From positions 1-64,000 of the forward strand of contig WION01000261.1 of assembly GCA_015039365.1 (NCBI GenBank): a DNA stretch of 64,000 nt, written 5' to 3'. Both the position numbers and the translations under genes were made by a program. The DNA is from Amanita rubescens (Eukaryota > Basidiomycota > Agaricomycetes > Agaricales > Amanitaceae). Positions 10,893 through 23,435 of the stretch are shown in pieces. The notes beneath the pieces are model-generated. The model searched no databases and was not told where the DNA came from. It saw nothing but the letters and a program-made list of their open reading frames with translations. Position 1 is the stretch's first letter. Every line of letters begins with the position of its first letter.

Positions 10893-13800
10893 TCATGCAC
10901 AGATTCTCTCATACATACAGATATACGCTTTGGCCTTGAGAACTTCTTCTAACGTTGCAAGCCTCACGTTTGCGTCGCTGATATATGCCCATTGCCGTGC
11001 TGGTCTTGAACCCTTGGATGATGATGAGTTTGAAGGAGATATCGACGGTGCGACCAGAGTCGCCGAGGAAGCAGAATTAGCTGAAGACGGTTTTGGCCCT
11101 TCCTCACTAACCGCAGGGGAAGCTGAAGCACCCGACGAGCCGGGCGTCACCGGCTGGTCAGGTATCGCCGTGTACGCAACGTAATGCCCACCGAGCTATA
11201 AAAAGTATACGGTTGGTTCCCATCGACTCCGAGATGATAACAGGTAGGTTACGCTTACCATATTACCAACATGCACGACAACAGCATATAGCCGGTACAT
11301 GCATTTCCCATGTTCCTCGCTAAACTCTCGTTTCACATCACCGCCATCGTCATCTGTCTGGTTTGACTCAAACTCTTCCCTCCGTGGAGCCAAAAAGGGC
11401 GTCAAGTCCAAGTATTCCGGGAAAGTCACATAGTCATCTAACTTCTTGAACCCGTAAGTTGGTGTAAACGAGATCAGCGGCATCTTGTCCACCTGCTGAA
11501 ACCGCTTTAAATGGATCACGAGCACAGGGGGTGCAGTCGCAATGAGGTAACGCTTGTACGCAGGTCCCATGATGACTGGTTTGGGCTTCTTCGGTCTCTT
11601 CGCCTCTTTCTTCCTTTCCCTACTCTCAGTTTCCCGGCTTCACCATTCGTCTCAGGCTGGGCTCCAGTGACAACGATATCCAGACCAGGTGGTTCTTCTG
11701 CTTTCTCACAGCCACTATCACTGAGCGATCTCGGCTTGGATGATTCCCCCGACCTGGGGGGCGACAATGATGACGAAGATCCAAGAGAGCCTATCATCCG
11801 CATCCTCCCCACCACTCCGGCTATCCATTGCGGAGATCGACTCGTCGCTCTCGTTATCCGTCGAATCAACACCTGCGGTTCCCCGACGAGTAATAGGTGC
11901 TCGAGGAATCACCAAAGATTCTCTCTCGCCTACTTGCGACACTGGCCGGGAATACAGTTGACTTAACGGATAAGGTGGATACGAAGACCTCGGATGTGGG
12001 GTCGAGTGAGGCGACACGACAGTGGATGGTATGGATGGCGATGAAGCGTTACGGTGAAGGGTTGATGCATCTAGTATGGGCGTATTCTCCCGGGAAGAAA
12101 GGGCAGAGAGACTGACAAAGTCTGCGCTGTTCGACCGTAGAGGATGTGGGATCCTGGGACGGGAGGGTGGCTCCAACGGTGATTCTGGACCCGTCGTAGC
12201 TATGATAGGTATCGGCATACCGCCGGGCGTGTTGGGCGTCATGGATAACCTCTCATACTCTTCAGGACGCGTAGTCAACGTTTGCGTAGAAGTCAACAAC
12301 GAAGTGGGCGACCTCTGGAAGCTCGTCTCGTCTTCTTCCTCGCTGCTACTTTCCTCGTCGTCCATTCCATCTTCGTGTTCATCCCCTTCTTCTTGTGAAT
12401 CGCCCCCTCTCTCTCTTGATAAGCCATCTTCCAACACCGCCGACACCCAACCACGTTTTCGTTATCCAACACTTCCACACTCGTGAACAGTCTCAAGCAT
12501 TCTTCAACCCCGCTAAGCCTGTTCATGCCCAACCACGACGACCACTTGTGCGATGGTCGAGTTTCTCCCGTACCCGTACCCGCTGCGCCAACCGCGGCAA
12601 CGTCTACTTTGCTACCACTCTCGCTCCCTTCAGACCCCTTTTTCGTCCCGCTAGACTTCATAAGAAGCGCAAACGGATTCACAGCGCATGGTGTGAGGGA
12701 GCGCTAGCGGCTGGAGGCCATCCACCTGAAGTCGTAGGCGATGATCCCGATCCTGACACGTCAATGTCGGCCAGAATACGCCTCAGGTACTCCGCTTCTG
12801 CGGACGTTGGTGAATGGATATGAAGTTTGTGCTTGTGCTTTAGGGAAACCTTGGGAGTTCCGGAAGGTTTCTCGTTAAGGTGGAGGAGGGCGTGTGATAT
12901 CGAGGGACAGCCAGATGGCGTCGTGGTTGGTTTTAGGATAGAGGGTACCACTTTGAGTAGGGGCGACTGGTAAGGTGGTTGAGAGAGCGGAGAAGACTTG
13001 GGTACAGGCAGTGACGAAGGATGATGGTGAATAGCAGGTGGTGATAAACTCGGGGATGAAATGGTTGGCTGCGTCTTTGTTGGTAATGGGGGTGGCGTGT
13101 TGGCATGGTCGCGTCGGGAGTAGACCTTCCGCTTGGGTCTGGTGACGACTCGCGAGACTTTTTCTTTGCCCGAACTTCATCAACGACGCCGCTTTCCTTG
13201 TCTTTGGCCTGCCATGCTAATATGTTCAACCGCTTTCCAAACTTGACCCATCCATCCTCTTCTTTGTCTTTCTTCTTTTTCTTCTTTTCATCGCCCTGGA
13301 GTACGTTTCTCGCATGGTTCCGCTTCCTCTTTGACGATGGACCAATCGCTCTCAACCGTCTCATGTGTACTCGGCGCCGTCGTATTCGCGTCGTCTCTCC
13401 CTGTGCTCCCATCACCACTTCCTTGTTCATCGTCCAGACCTTCCCGCTCTTCACTGCCATCCCGCACCGTCTCCAATGTCGTCGCCTTGTTCAGGTGACC
13501 CAAACTCCTGCTTCTCCTCTTCCGCAGGGAATCTCTTCTGCTCTTAGCATCATCGAGTTTCGTCTCTGCACTGTCAGCTGGAGGCACAGAAGACGATCTG
13601 GGCATTTCAGGTTCAACATGATTAGCTTGGTTCGAGAAGGCCGCGTCATTAAACGTTGTAATGCGCTTTGCAAATTTCTTGAATCTGTCCCGTCTCCGCT
13701 CCCTTCCGTGTTCCTCGTTTTCCGCTTCCTTGACTTTCCCTTTTTCTTTGGTTTCGCCCTTTCCCTTCTCCTTCACACCACTCAAACTCCTCCCGAGAGA

Positions 13801-15000
13801 AAACAGGACGGTAGATGAAGCAGAAGGGGGAGGAGAGGTGGATGATGACGCATAATCTCTGGCTTTATGGAAAGCGAGATATCGTAGAAATCCTCGTATG
13901 TCTGGGAGATGCGCTTGCAATTTTGGCAAACGAGGATGCTTGTGAGCTGACCCCCAAAGATCATGTCCGTAAAAGGAAGTAGGGTACCGGAGGGGGTATC
14001 GGAAAGAGACGCTGCAGTAGAAGAACGCCTCCGTTTAGCGCTGTATACGTGTTTTTTCTTTCTGGATTTTTTATTCTCTAGTTGGGGTTGTCGTTTTTTG
14101 ATGACCTGGATACACAATTAGTGCTAGGACCATGCAGAGCATCGAAACGCACGTCTATTTCCTCCATCCGGACGGCGTCGAACAGGATAGCATAAATTCG
14201 TGGGCATCTTGCTGTGCAAAGTCAAGGTTATTGTTGGTATTTCCTTCCGAGGGCATAAGAAGCGGTCTGCAGGTGTAATTGGTTGGCGGCCGGTAGATGT
14301 AGGACGCACTTGGGCTGATGGATTCCCTCCTTCTCTCTGACTGTGCGTCCCATGCACGGTACATAACGAAAGCAATCGGTCTCCGATTGGCATACAATCT
14401 ACTGTAAGTTTGTTCGTGCGGGCCCGCTACGCCATGTCCATTGTAAGCTGGGGAGATCGGGCTGGGTCGAGTAAGGGTAGGTCTTGAGTTCGGGGGATAT
14501 GGGCGCAAAAGTGGCTAGATCGTGAAGAAGTCTTGTTGCGATAATCTGTGTACGGAGTGAGCGGTGTCCGCGGTGAGCGAAGGAACGGGCCGAAACTTAC
14601 GCCCCTGGAGAACGGAGTTCATGAAGCAAGTGTTGCCATGGTTGAGGAGGCCCGGGGGTAGGAAGCAGTGCGCTCGCGTTCCTCCTTGAGTTTTCGCTGA
14701 TTGTAGAGCTCTCGAGGTGAGGGCTGCTTGCTCTTTAGCATGGTGGTGACCCGGTGACGGTGACGGGAAATGGTGCTGGCGAACTGCGGGTCGCACTGCG
14801 GCACACGTGGAGATGGACGATGGCGACTCAGCGCTCAGAGGCTGTGATGCGACCACGACAAACTGTTCCAGGATTTCCACTGCTACCACTTACAGGCTCA
14901 AGCGTTCATCCCTATCTGTCAAATGTCACCGCGGATCTCGTCGGAGCGCAGCCGGTCAAAGGTTATCTTGCCTCCGGTGCCGGTGGCGTCGAAGCCCGAT
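10893..15000 (-). pseudogene. USP16/45-like ubiquitin hydrolase, frame broken many times
   Basis: All hallmarks of a C19 ubiquitin-specific protease are present in order. They are SPRELYNQRKLKEERERTA, the cysteine box GLLNHGNTCFMNS (about 14650-14615), LDFAQQDAHEF (about 14200), zinc-type CQNCKRISQTYEDF (about 13910), EECLRLFTSVEVL, VLVIHLKRFQQ (about 11520), and the histidine box LGGHYVAYT at the start of the last exon (11195-10893). The ending, KAYICMYERI, is typical of USP16/45. Between these, the coding sense moves to another frame about ten times. Places include about 14680, 14180, 13860, 13300, 13100, 12690, 12430, 11790 and 11590; most fit a one-base deletion (e.g. SIKPE|DYASS). Neighbouring prolyl-tRNA synthetase and F-box genes are intact, so decay is more likely than general sequencing error. 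The 5' end near 15000 (GFDATGTGGKITFDRLRSDE) is uncertain. Confidence 0.75.
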
Positions 15001-15894
15001 AAAATCGCGCTTAGCTGTCAGTCACAGTTGGTGCAGCGTTAGGTTAGGACTCGCGCAGACTTCGATTGCAATGTCTAATATCAGACAACAATGATCAACC
15101 TGAATTCAATGTTTCCTGGGTGTTTTGATAAAAGGGTCGGGGCCGGCGCACTCGGTGATGTACCCCTCACTGATCCAGATCGCCGTCCACAATACGAAGC
15201 TCGAATTGAAAATAGCGCTTCGGTTGCGTTTGTCGCAAGCAGATGCATTTTTGTCAGAGCCATAGAAACTAACAGTCTACTGGTAAATCAAAAGAAAGCA
15301 TAATACACATCAGCATCAAGAAAAGTTGTTTGGTACAGCTTGAGGTGACAGATTAGGATAACAATTGGAGTTTTATCCTAAGAATGAGCTGCATAGGCAT
15401 TGTATGATGGGAATGAAGAACATACCAGAGTCAGATATGGGTAATTTGATCATACCAAAAAACACAAACAGATCATCTGGATCTGAAGGTAACAATGCAG
15501 GATTAAGGTGATTCTTCACTTTCTCAACATTGCCCTGCTCCTTGACTGCTTCAAAGCTCCATCATTGATTCATCAACTGATTTCATCTTCACCCAGAATG
15601 CCTGCCTGACAATGATGAGGATAGCTTGAAAGTGTCAGCTTATAAGAAGTAAATTAGGCAGGATGCATTACTGGCTAAGATTTGGCAGCCTATGAGCTAA
15701 TTAAACCAATATTAAACTATATTAGTCCAGATACAAGTTAGAATCTCACAGTTGTTGAAAGCCCATCTGTTTCTTTTCCAAACAACACAAGAATTTCATC
15801 CTAAAGATGACAAAGGTGAAATTATAAGGCCAGTTCAGCACTAGACCTACAACCTGACATGAAGATGAAGATGCCTACTAAACCATCATCTTGA

Positions 15895-15920
15895 ATTATG
15901 TGCTTACCTAAACAGAAGGA
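15895..15920 (-). other. Zero-length splice node (AG|GTAAGC), copy 1
   Basis: A pyrimidine-rich run CTTCTGTTTAG is followed directly by GTAAGC, with no exon between acceptor and donor. It lies between the last single-codon exon (ATT) and the exon DEILVLFG. The same node is kept in copy 2. This is the form of a recursive-splicing ratchet point. Confidence 0.5.
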
Positions 15921-15967
15921 AAATTAGAAAAAATTGCTATAAATGAACAGTTGAAGTTGTATTGTAC

Positions 15968-18900
15968 AATCTGTACACAGGTGACAGTAGTATCATCATT
16001 AAAATCTAAAATGTTGCACATTGATCCCACTTACTGGCTGTGAAATTCAGATGGAGACATGGCATTGCTAAAAAGAATGAGGGTTTCTCACGACCCTGTT
16101 TGATCACCAGAATAATATGAGAAGGGCACTCTACAGGTTAAATTTGAGGGACTTACAAACTGTTGTCCAATGTCATGTTACACTGAGATCTCTCTACTAG
16201 ATATAGACACAAATTGGCACTTACATTCTGTCAGTCATAATAAGACTGCTGCCTGGATGAAAGAAATGTGCTATGCAATGACATACATACTAGGATTCAT
16301 TGGTGGGTATTTTATAGGAAGATGAAATGCAGTGCCACTCAAATTCTATTCCATCATTTATACAATGAGAGAGCTTGGCAAAAAGACAGTGTGATATGCC
16401 ACTGACATACTATTTATTATATCAAGTGATGAGGCCCCATGCTTGCCAAAAAATGCTACTTACTACCTGTTATGATCACAGAAATGGATTTATGAAACTT
16501 CCTAATGAATCAAAGTAAGGTGTCACTCACATACTGTTGACATGGCATGGAATATGTCAAATTATTAAGACCACCTGGCAGCAAAAAGTGTCATGCTGCT
16601 CACATGCTATCATGGTTGTTGGATTAAACAATGGTTAAGATTGCTTTGAAAAGTGCTGTATCACTTACCTGCTGTTGATGACTCTGAGATTATACTTTTA
16701 AGCAAGTAAAAGCAAAGTGAGCTTACTACCTGTCAGACAAGTCATGATACTCCACAAGTCTTCAAAAAAGAGAATGTCACTCACTCCCTGTTATTAATGG
16801 AATAAGATAAAATGGGAACAGATAGTAAAATAGTAGTATTACATCTTCCTATTGGTCATGAGCTGGGTATGATTACATGGAAGACAAAAGTGGATTATGC
16901 ATACCCCCTGGTGATTACAGGATGAGGTCTATTTAATAAAGGAAAGAATGGTATCACTTACCGTCTATTTATCATAAGATGAGTTTGCATAGAATATGAA
17001 AGTATATTGTCACTCACATACTGTTAATCATAACATGAGAAGTGATGGTGGAAAATACAATGCTACTCACTGCCTGACAATTATTAGAGGGGTTGTGATG
17101 AAACTGATTGCAAGAAAAAGTGGCTCCTCACTCACTTCCTATCGGTTATTGAGTTGTGAAGACTAGCCAGTAAATATGATTAATGTGTCACTCACACCCT
17201 GTTGTTTATTATATGCTATGAGAGGGGAAAATGGCAGGAAAAGGTGTAATTGCTCACTTCCTGTTGGAGATTGAATGTGCAGTGTCACTATCTGGTGAAA
17301 GTGTGCTCAGGTGCAATATCACTCACTCCCTGTTGGTCATAGGATTGGACAAGATTAGACTGCCAGAAACAGAAGGTAGAGTGCTACTTGCTTCCTTTTA
17401 ATCATGACACAATATATGAGATGAGATTGTTAGACAACTGTTCATTGTCACTTACTAGCTGATCATCAAGAATGAGTTGTGTGTGTGATGAAACTGCCTC
17501 ATGACATCACTTACAAACTTTTGGATTACATACACATGTAAAAATGTGTATAACTTCCTGAAAAAGAAGAAAGGTAGCTCACAAGCTATAGTTCATGTCA
17601 TGAGATATGCTGAAAGCCTGAAACTGTCTGATGGATGGAAGTTCACCCACATCCTATTAGTTATAAAATGGGATTGGTGAGAATGTCCATAGCCTGGGAG
17701 GACCAAATGCAGTTTACTCACATACTGGGTAATGTGAAAAGGTCCAATGAGATTGCCCTGAAGACAAAATTACAAAGTCACTCACATCCTAATGAATATT
17801 TGATGAAACAGAACACTACCAGATGAAAGTCACATTCACCTTCTGTGGGTCATGGGATGCAACTTTCCAGCAAATACCCAGCAAATATGTTATGCTGCTC
17901 ACCTCCTGTTTACAGTGGTGTAATGTGGCCATGAGGTTGCCCAGCAGATGAGATCACAGTGCCACTTACAAGCTAAATATTGTAGTGGTGGTGGATGACA
18001 AGGGATTGCCTTGAGAGAAAAGGTGGGGTTGCTCACATACTGAATGGGATGTGATGTGATTGTGAATGGAAAATAAAATAACCTCATATTCTAATATGAT
18101 ACCACATGGTGAGACTGCCTACCAGAAAAATAGTGAAGTTTTACTCACTTCCTGAAGGCAATGAGAAGTTAGTACTTCATGAAATATGCAGCACTGTCTT
18201 ACTTTCTGTTGATCATGGATGATATGTGATACATAACTTACTTGGCAGGAAAGTGTACATTGCCACTTACTTTCTGTTCAGCATACATATGTATGATGAA
18301 GTGCAATGAGATTGTCATTCATAAAGTGAAAAGTCACATGTCACACACATACTGTTGGTAAAGAAAGGGGGGATAAATGATGTGTTTGGCATGCCCCAGG
18401 AAAAAAGTACAATGTTACTTACTTCCTGTTAGTCATGGAAAGTAATGTGGTAAGACTTGGTGGCAAACAAAAGTAAAGTGTCACCTACATTCTTTGCACC
18501 ATATGGCATGGGGTCAGGTGATCACTGCCATTGTGAAAAAACAAGTATGGTATGACTCACTCTCTGTTGGTGATGGAATAATGGAATGAGAATTGCTTAA
18601 GAAAATGACACTGTTACTTGCTTCCTGTTGGTCAGGTATTATTTCTAAGACTGTCCATTAACAAACAAGCAGCACCACTAACTTTCTATGTATATTTAAC
18701 AGTCAGACATTCAGAGAAATATGCAGTTATACTTACAAACTTTTGGCCAATGGTTATGATGTAAGTTGTGATTAAATGTTATGTTTAATAAAATGAAGCA
18801 TTACCCACCCACTGTTGGTCATGGGATGTTCATAAATGTTTGCTTTGCTGATAAAATTGATGCTTCACATACTTTCTGATGCAGACAGTGGGATGCAAGT

Positions 18901-19583
18901 GAGACTCAAATAAATTCTCTACTCACTTCCTATTGTTCATGATGGAATGCAATTTGATGATATTGTTGGTCATAAAATGCTGTTGCTCATTACTCACATG
19001 CTGTTAATCATCAGAAGAGACATGATGAGACTACTACTTCTTCTTTGTATCACATTGAATGACACTCACATACTGTTAGTTTGGACTGAGACTTGATGAG
19101 ACTTCATACAAAGATTAGTGTACTGACATCCTGTTGCAGTTGCAAAGTGCTGCATGTATGTGTAGAAATAGAGGACTTACATCCTACATATTGGTCATCA
19201 TGTGACAAAAGGAATTGCTTATAAGTGCAGAAGCACTCACCTCCTGGTACAATGGGCTATCTACATTTCTGAAAGTTAAGTATCACTTACAGTCTGTGTT
19301 GGTTGGCATGAGTTGTGTGACTAGAAATGGGGAAGTTACACGCACTTGCTTTTGGCAATGCAATCAGACCTCAGTGGTATCATTCACTGAACATCACATA
19401 CCCACTTTTGTCTATTGCATTAGATGGGTTGCATGTGCAGTTATAATATTGCTCACTTTCATCAAAAAATGCTAGATTCAATATTGCATTATATTAGCAT
19501 TCCAGGGTTAAGCTGAATTATGCACATCCTATTTGTCATGGTATTTAGAAAATGACTTGACAGCAAGACAGTGCACTCACACT
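15968..19583 (-). repeat. Array of one-codon exons and ~57-nt introns, copy 1
   Basis: On the minus strand the pattern acceptor (AACAG, ATAG, AAAG), three bases, donor (GTGAGT, GTAAGT, sometimes GTATGT or GCAAGT) recurs about every 60 bases. Codons in order start AGT, GAT, then a 15-nt exon (19468-19454 region, HFLMK), TGG, CAA, ACT, GAG, GAT, GAT, TAT, CAT, GAA, AAA, TGG, TTT, AAA, GAA, AGA. They end ...TTT, GGTC, CCA, ATT. About 55 such exons, none a stop codon. The introns between them are alignable with one another. See copy 2 for the better preserved version. Confidence 0.75.
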
Positions 19584-21841
19584 CTGATTCATATGTTTTA
19601 CCATCTACTATTTGATCTGTGAAAAGCACAGGACTTACCTTTTTGATGAACTTGCCTGGGCTTAACTTCTATCTTGTCAAAGGCATTTACACTTACCCAA
19701 AAGTATGGAAAGCAGTTGAGGGCATCCCAAATAACTTCACTCCATGAACGCCCATGATGAACCAAGGCTTGTCTGAAAATTGTCAAAATTCATAGCTGGA
19801 AATTGGAATATGAGATTTTATGACACTCACTTAAGGGCTGACTTGACACAAAGATTAAGATTGTTCATTTGTGTTGAGACAAAAAGCTCATATAGGCTGG
19901 AATCATTAATTGCATCAGCAGTTTTCTCAGTCAGTTCAGGACAGTCCATCTCTGGTGTATCCAAGTCTGTTGAGTCAGTGATTAACAAGAAATTTACTGT
20001 ATCAGGATATGGGCATCTATCATGAATGTTACTTATCCACACCTTGCAAGTGCACATATGCCTTTGGAGGAAATTGAGCATTTAAGACTTTGGAAAGGAA
20101 TGCCTCCTGGAAGATAATATCAGCTTTTTCTTCAGCTTTAGACCACCTAGTATCTGATCCATCTTGTTCTTCATTCAATTTAGCATATTCCTGAATCACC
20201 AGAGCATCAAATTTGGTGAATGCATTCACCAAAGGGACTGTGAACATCCCATTTAGGACACAATATCCAAATTCAATAAAAGCAGAAAATTGACTCAGCT
20301 TACCTTTCCCTGTCCCTTTAGTAAAGAACTCAAGTTCTGATGATAGAATGGGGCGAGAGTCATCCATGGGTATGCAATACCTAAGAAAATGTTGAAACTG
20401 GCCATGGCCATATAGAAAAAGTAAAGAATACCAAATTGCATGCAACTGATCTCCTACTTCAATTGCAGCAGATCGCCTCTCAATGAATTTCCAAACATCC
20501 TGAAGCTCCTTGTTGTCCCCAGCTTCAAACCCCTGTGAATCATGGAAGATAAAGTTACTTCCAGGGTAAGTAATCTGGTGCTCTATATTATGTAGGCCTC
20601 GCTGAAAATATTGCATATCAATCCTAAGCACAGTTTAGTTTACTCACCTCCATTGATGGTGCCAAATGCAATGAAGAAAGTTCTGATTATCTGTGTCAAA
20701 AGGGTGCCAACCCCATGTAGTACACTGGATGAAGATTGGCAAGCTTACCTTCAAGCTCAACACCATTCTGGTCATATATGATGGGCTTTGTCCCCTTTGT
20801 CACACCACAAACCTTCTCAAGGATGGTGGTCTTGCCTGCATTGGCCCTTCCTATGATAAGAATACGGAAATGGTGACATTTGTATCGCTCTTTGAGCACA
20901 TTAACGGAGCCTACATGATGAGAAATTTGAAGAGTTACTAGTAAATGTTAGTGTATGCGGATTGCGACGTACATGATTCATTTGTGATAGAAGCCTCTGA
21001 CTGCGACATGAGTTTCAAGTTGCTTGCGCTGGACGGACACAAGTCCTAGATACGGAAGACAGCCCATCAGAGTGGACCAATGTTTGTGGAGTAGGAAAAA
21101 AATACGTTACTAGAGAGCCGCGTTCAAGAAGCGACGAGGTAGGGGGTCAGATTAAAGCGGACAATGGAGATAACCGGTAATCACCTGCAATGCTTACAAT
21201 CTTGGAACGACTCGGAGTACATACACCATCTGATGATCTGATAATATATATATGCCGGGCGGCCCAGGCCTAACTCAGCCTCGTCTCCGAATTTATTCTT
21301 TTCCTATTTGAAGGAGCGAACTCCAGCTGCCGTAAAGAAGCGCGAACCTTATGACTTCATTGTCAGAGTGTAAAGCTCCCTTCACGCCCACAGATAACGC
21401 GGATGGTGTCGATTACACTATAATCATTGTCTTGTCAGCGTGCCCGATCATCGCCGGATCAGCGGATCCTGCGATCTTGGCGATCAATTCAACTGCAGCT
21501 TGCGATAAACGCAATGAATGCAGATGTGAACCGTCAATCGCAAACATATGAGACGTTCATGAGATGTTCCTTGAGCACAGGAAAGAGGATGAGCATGAGA
21601 GATTATTGATTCTGAGCACGGTGACCCATGACAATACAAATGCGATGGTACGAGCTTATAATATACATACTCTTGGGGGTCAATCCGGCTATGCGGGCTC
21701 ATTTCCCCTCCTGCCAACCAATAGCTCAGTGCAACGCATAAAAGATAACAGAAGGGAATGCCTATTGGTATTGCAATAAGTGGCTTGATCCACTACAGTC
21801 CGGCAACTGATAGTCGCACGCTCGGTGTTAGGTGGGTTGTT

Positions 21842-23435
21842 TCATGAAATTCTATGCGGCGCCAACCCGAGTTTTGGCCTTAATTCTCCCTCTGTATTAA
21901 ATACGACGTGTGCATTCATCATAAAACTATGAGGTTCTGTTAGTTTTCGTCAACAGATACAATTTGTTTAGGAGGATTTCACCTGCTGCCTAAAGCCCAT
22001 GTACCTGAAGGCCATTCACCCTCGGGCGTCACCTGAATTGCCCCGAGACATACATGCTCGTTGTTCAAGGGGCCTTGGTTTGAATGGGTTCCTCCGTGGT
22101 TAACAATGGTCCCGAAGAGCATAAAACTAGAATTGCGCATCAATATCAATATGCTCCTTGAGAGCCTTGCTCACCTATCACGACTCAACGTCCAATCTTG
22201 GCCACCCCATGAAAAACTTATTTTGGGAAATGGGTGTAAGTTACACCTGAGGATCCAATGCCCATTCCTTTTGACAGCAGTTTCTATCTTGGCGTAGATC
22301 TTATCCACCTGTTCTTGAGGGCCAAATATCGCATCCGTTCCACTGATGATAAGTGTCCGCAAATTCTCTGCTATAACTTCTTCGCCCACTTTGACCTTGC
22401 CATTATCGATCGCCCAGTATGACAAGGCTACTTTTTTCAGCCCTACCGCCCCCGCCTTGACAACCCGATGGTACTCGAGACGACTTTCGTCAAATAACGC
22501 CGGATCGCCAAGCCAGCCGATGAAGAGTTTGGAACCGGTCTCTGCGATGTGGAGGGCAAAGACGTGAGTAAGTCTGTGTTGACTGAAGATCTCAGAGATA
22601 ACAGATTTTTCCTGGCTGAAGGCCAAGGCGGAGAAAGCGAGGCCAAGAATGCTGATTATTTAAATCTCAGCACAAAAATTCAAGTAGACAGGTAGGAGAT
22701 CGCTTACCCGTCATATGGCTGATCATCAAAACATTTTGTGAAGCCCGCTAAAGCACCATATTTGTGTCTCACTACTGTTACGCCTCCAAATATTACTTCG
22801 CCTTCGTACAATTTGCTATTTGTATCCGGTGTTTTGCCTTTCAACAAACCCCACACGCCATACTTAGGCCTATATATTCCAACCTGACTTGTGTATATCG
22901 TTTTCACGTATTTTCTTTGTGAAATCGATTCTGACTGTAACTTGTCTATCTCCAATGTCGTCTTCTGAATTCCCGTCGGCGGTTTATAAAACTTTGAAGC
23001 AACCCAGAGGTCTGAGGATCCAGTATCGACTTTCACTTTGAATACAGTGCCAAAGCCCAAAGTGATTTCTGCGACAAAAACGTTATCGTATTCAAATCGA
23101 TTTGTTCTGTAGTGCTGGAGATTTATCGTGATCGGCTGCTGGTTTCGCCGTTCAATGGGTGGCGCCGAAACAAATGCTTCGTCAGTGTGAGGGTCGATAT
23201 CACTACCCTGTGATTGAAATTCAGCATGTCAATGAAATAAGCAAGAAAAATGCCTCCATACCATGGTAAAATTCTCGTCATCAATGTAGGGGTAGTAGTT
23301 TAATACGCCGTCCGTCGTTAGGTTGTTGCCGAGAGAGACGAAGCCATCCTCGGAGTTGCTTTGTTTGCGACGGGGGCGAGCGGAGAACGTGACGGTGGCA
23401 GTGAGGAGGGTAACCACCAGCTTTGAGAGAATCAT
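21842..23435 (-). CDS. Secreted pepsin-like (A1) protein, second catalytic Asp missing, copy 1
   Basis: Starts MILSKLVVTLLTATVTFSA, a signal peptide, followed by the dibasic site ARPRRKQ suggesting Kex2-type processing. First lobe: ITLGFGTVFKVKVDTGSSDLWV with the catalytic Asp in DTGSS. Second lobe: where A1 peptidases have IIDSGT or IVDTGT this protein reads LIISGTDAIFGPQEQVDKIY, so the second Asp is Ile. The last exons give CLGAIQ...GTWALGS and FMMNAHVVFNTEGELRPKLGLA, the usual closing strand of the fold, with the stop at 21844-21842. Introns are short GT-AG. Known A1 enzymes need both Asp residues, so I infer a non-catalytic protein. The paralogue at 32827-34373 shares the change. Confidence 0.72.

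Larger units (their letters stand above)
15420..21009 (-). pseudogene. P-loop GTPase gene with single-codon exon array, copy 1 (decaying)
   Basis: Exons on the minus strand: 21009-20973, 20910-20749, 20682-20648, 20601-20432, 20380-20304, 20237-20043, 19966-19831, 19772-19697 and 19650-19639 (12 nt, FIKK). The array 19583-15968 then follows. Exons 4, 5, 7, 8 and 9 have exactly the lengths of the third copy at 59109 (170, 77, 136, 76, 12 nt). G1 is GRANAGKT, G3 is HDSQGFE, G4 is FTKFD; it resembles the AIG1/dynamin-like P-loop GTPases of Agaricomycetes. After the array come exons DEILVLFGKETDG and FWVKM. Signs of decay against copy 2: a four-base microexon at 16092-16095, donors mutated to ATGAGG (18082-18087) and TTGAGT (16337-16342), and one-base deletions in the last exon. 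The 3' end is not fixed. Confidence 0.7.

Noticed and set aside
11500..13850. Plus-strand open frames of 130-240 residues inside the USP region
   Set aside because: Low-complexity Ser/Pro/Phe-rich shadows of the broken minus-strand USP coding sequence; no domain or splice pattern.
19598..19786. Reading through TGG GTAAGT as one exon (FPYFWVSVNAFDK...)
   Set aside because: A 46-50-nt intron ending at GGCAAG or GGGACAG gives a 12-nt exon in the same phase in all three copies, and only this choice keeps the single-codon exons in a stop-free frame.
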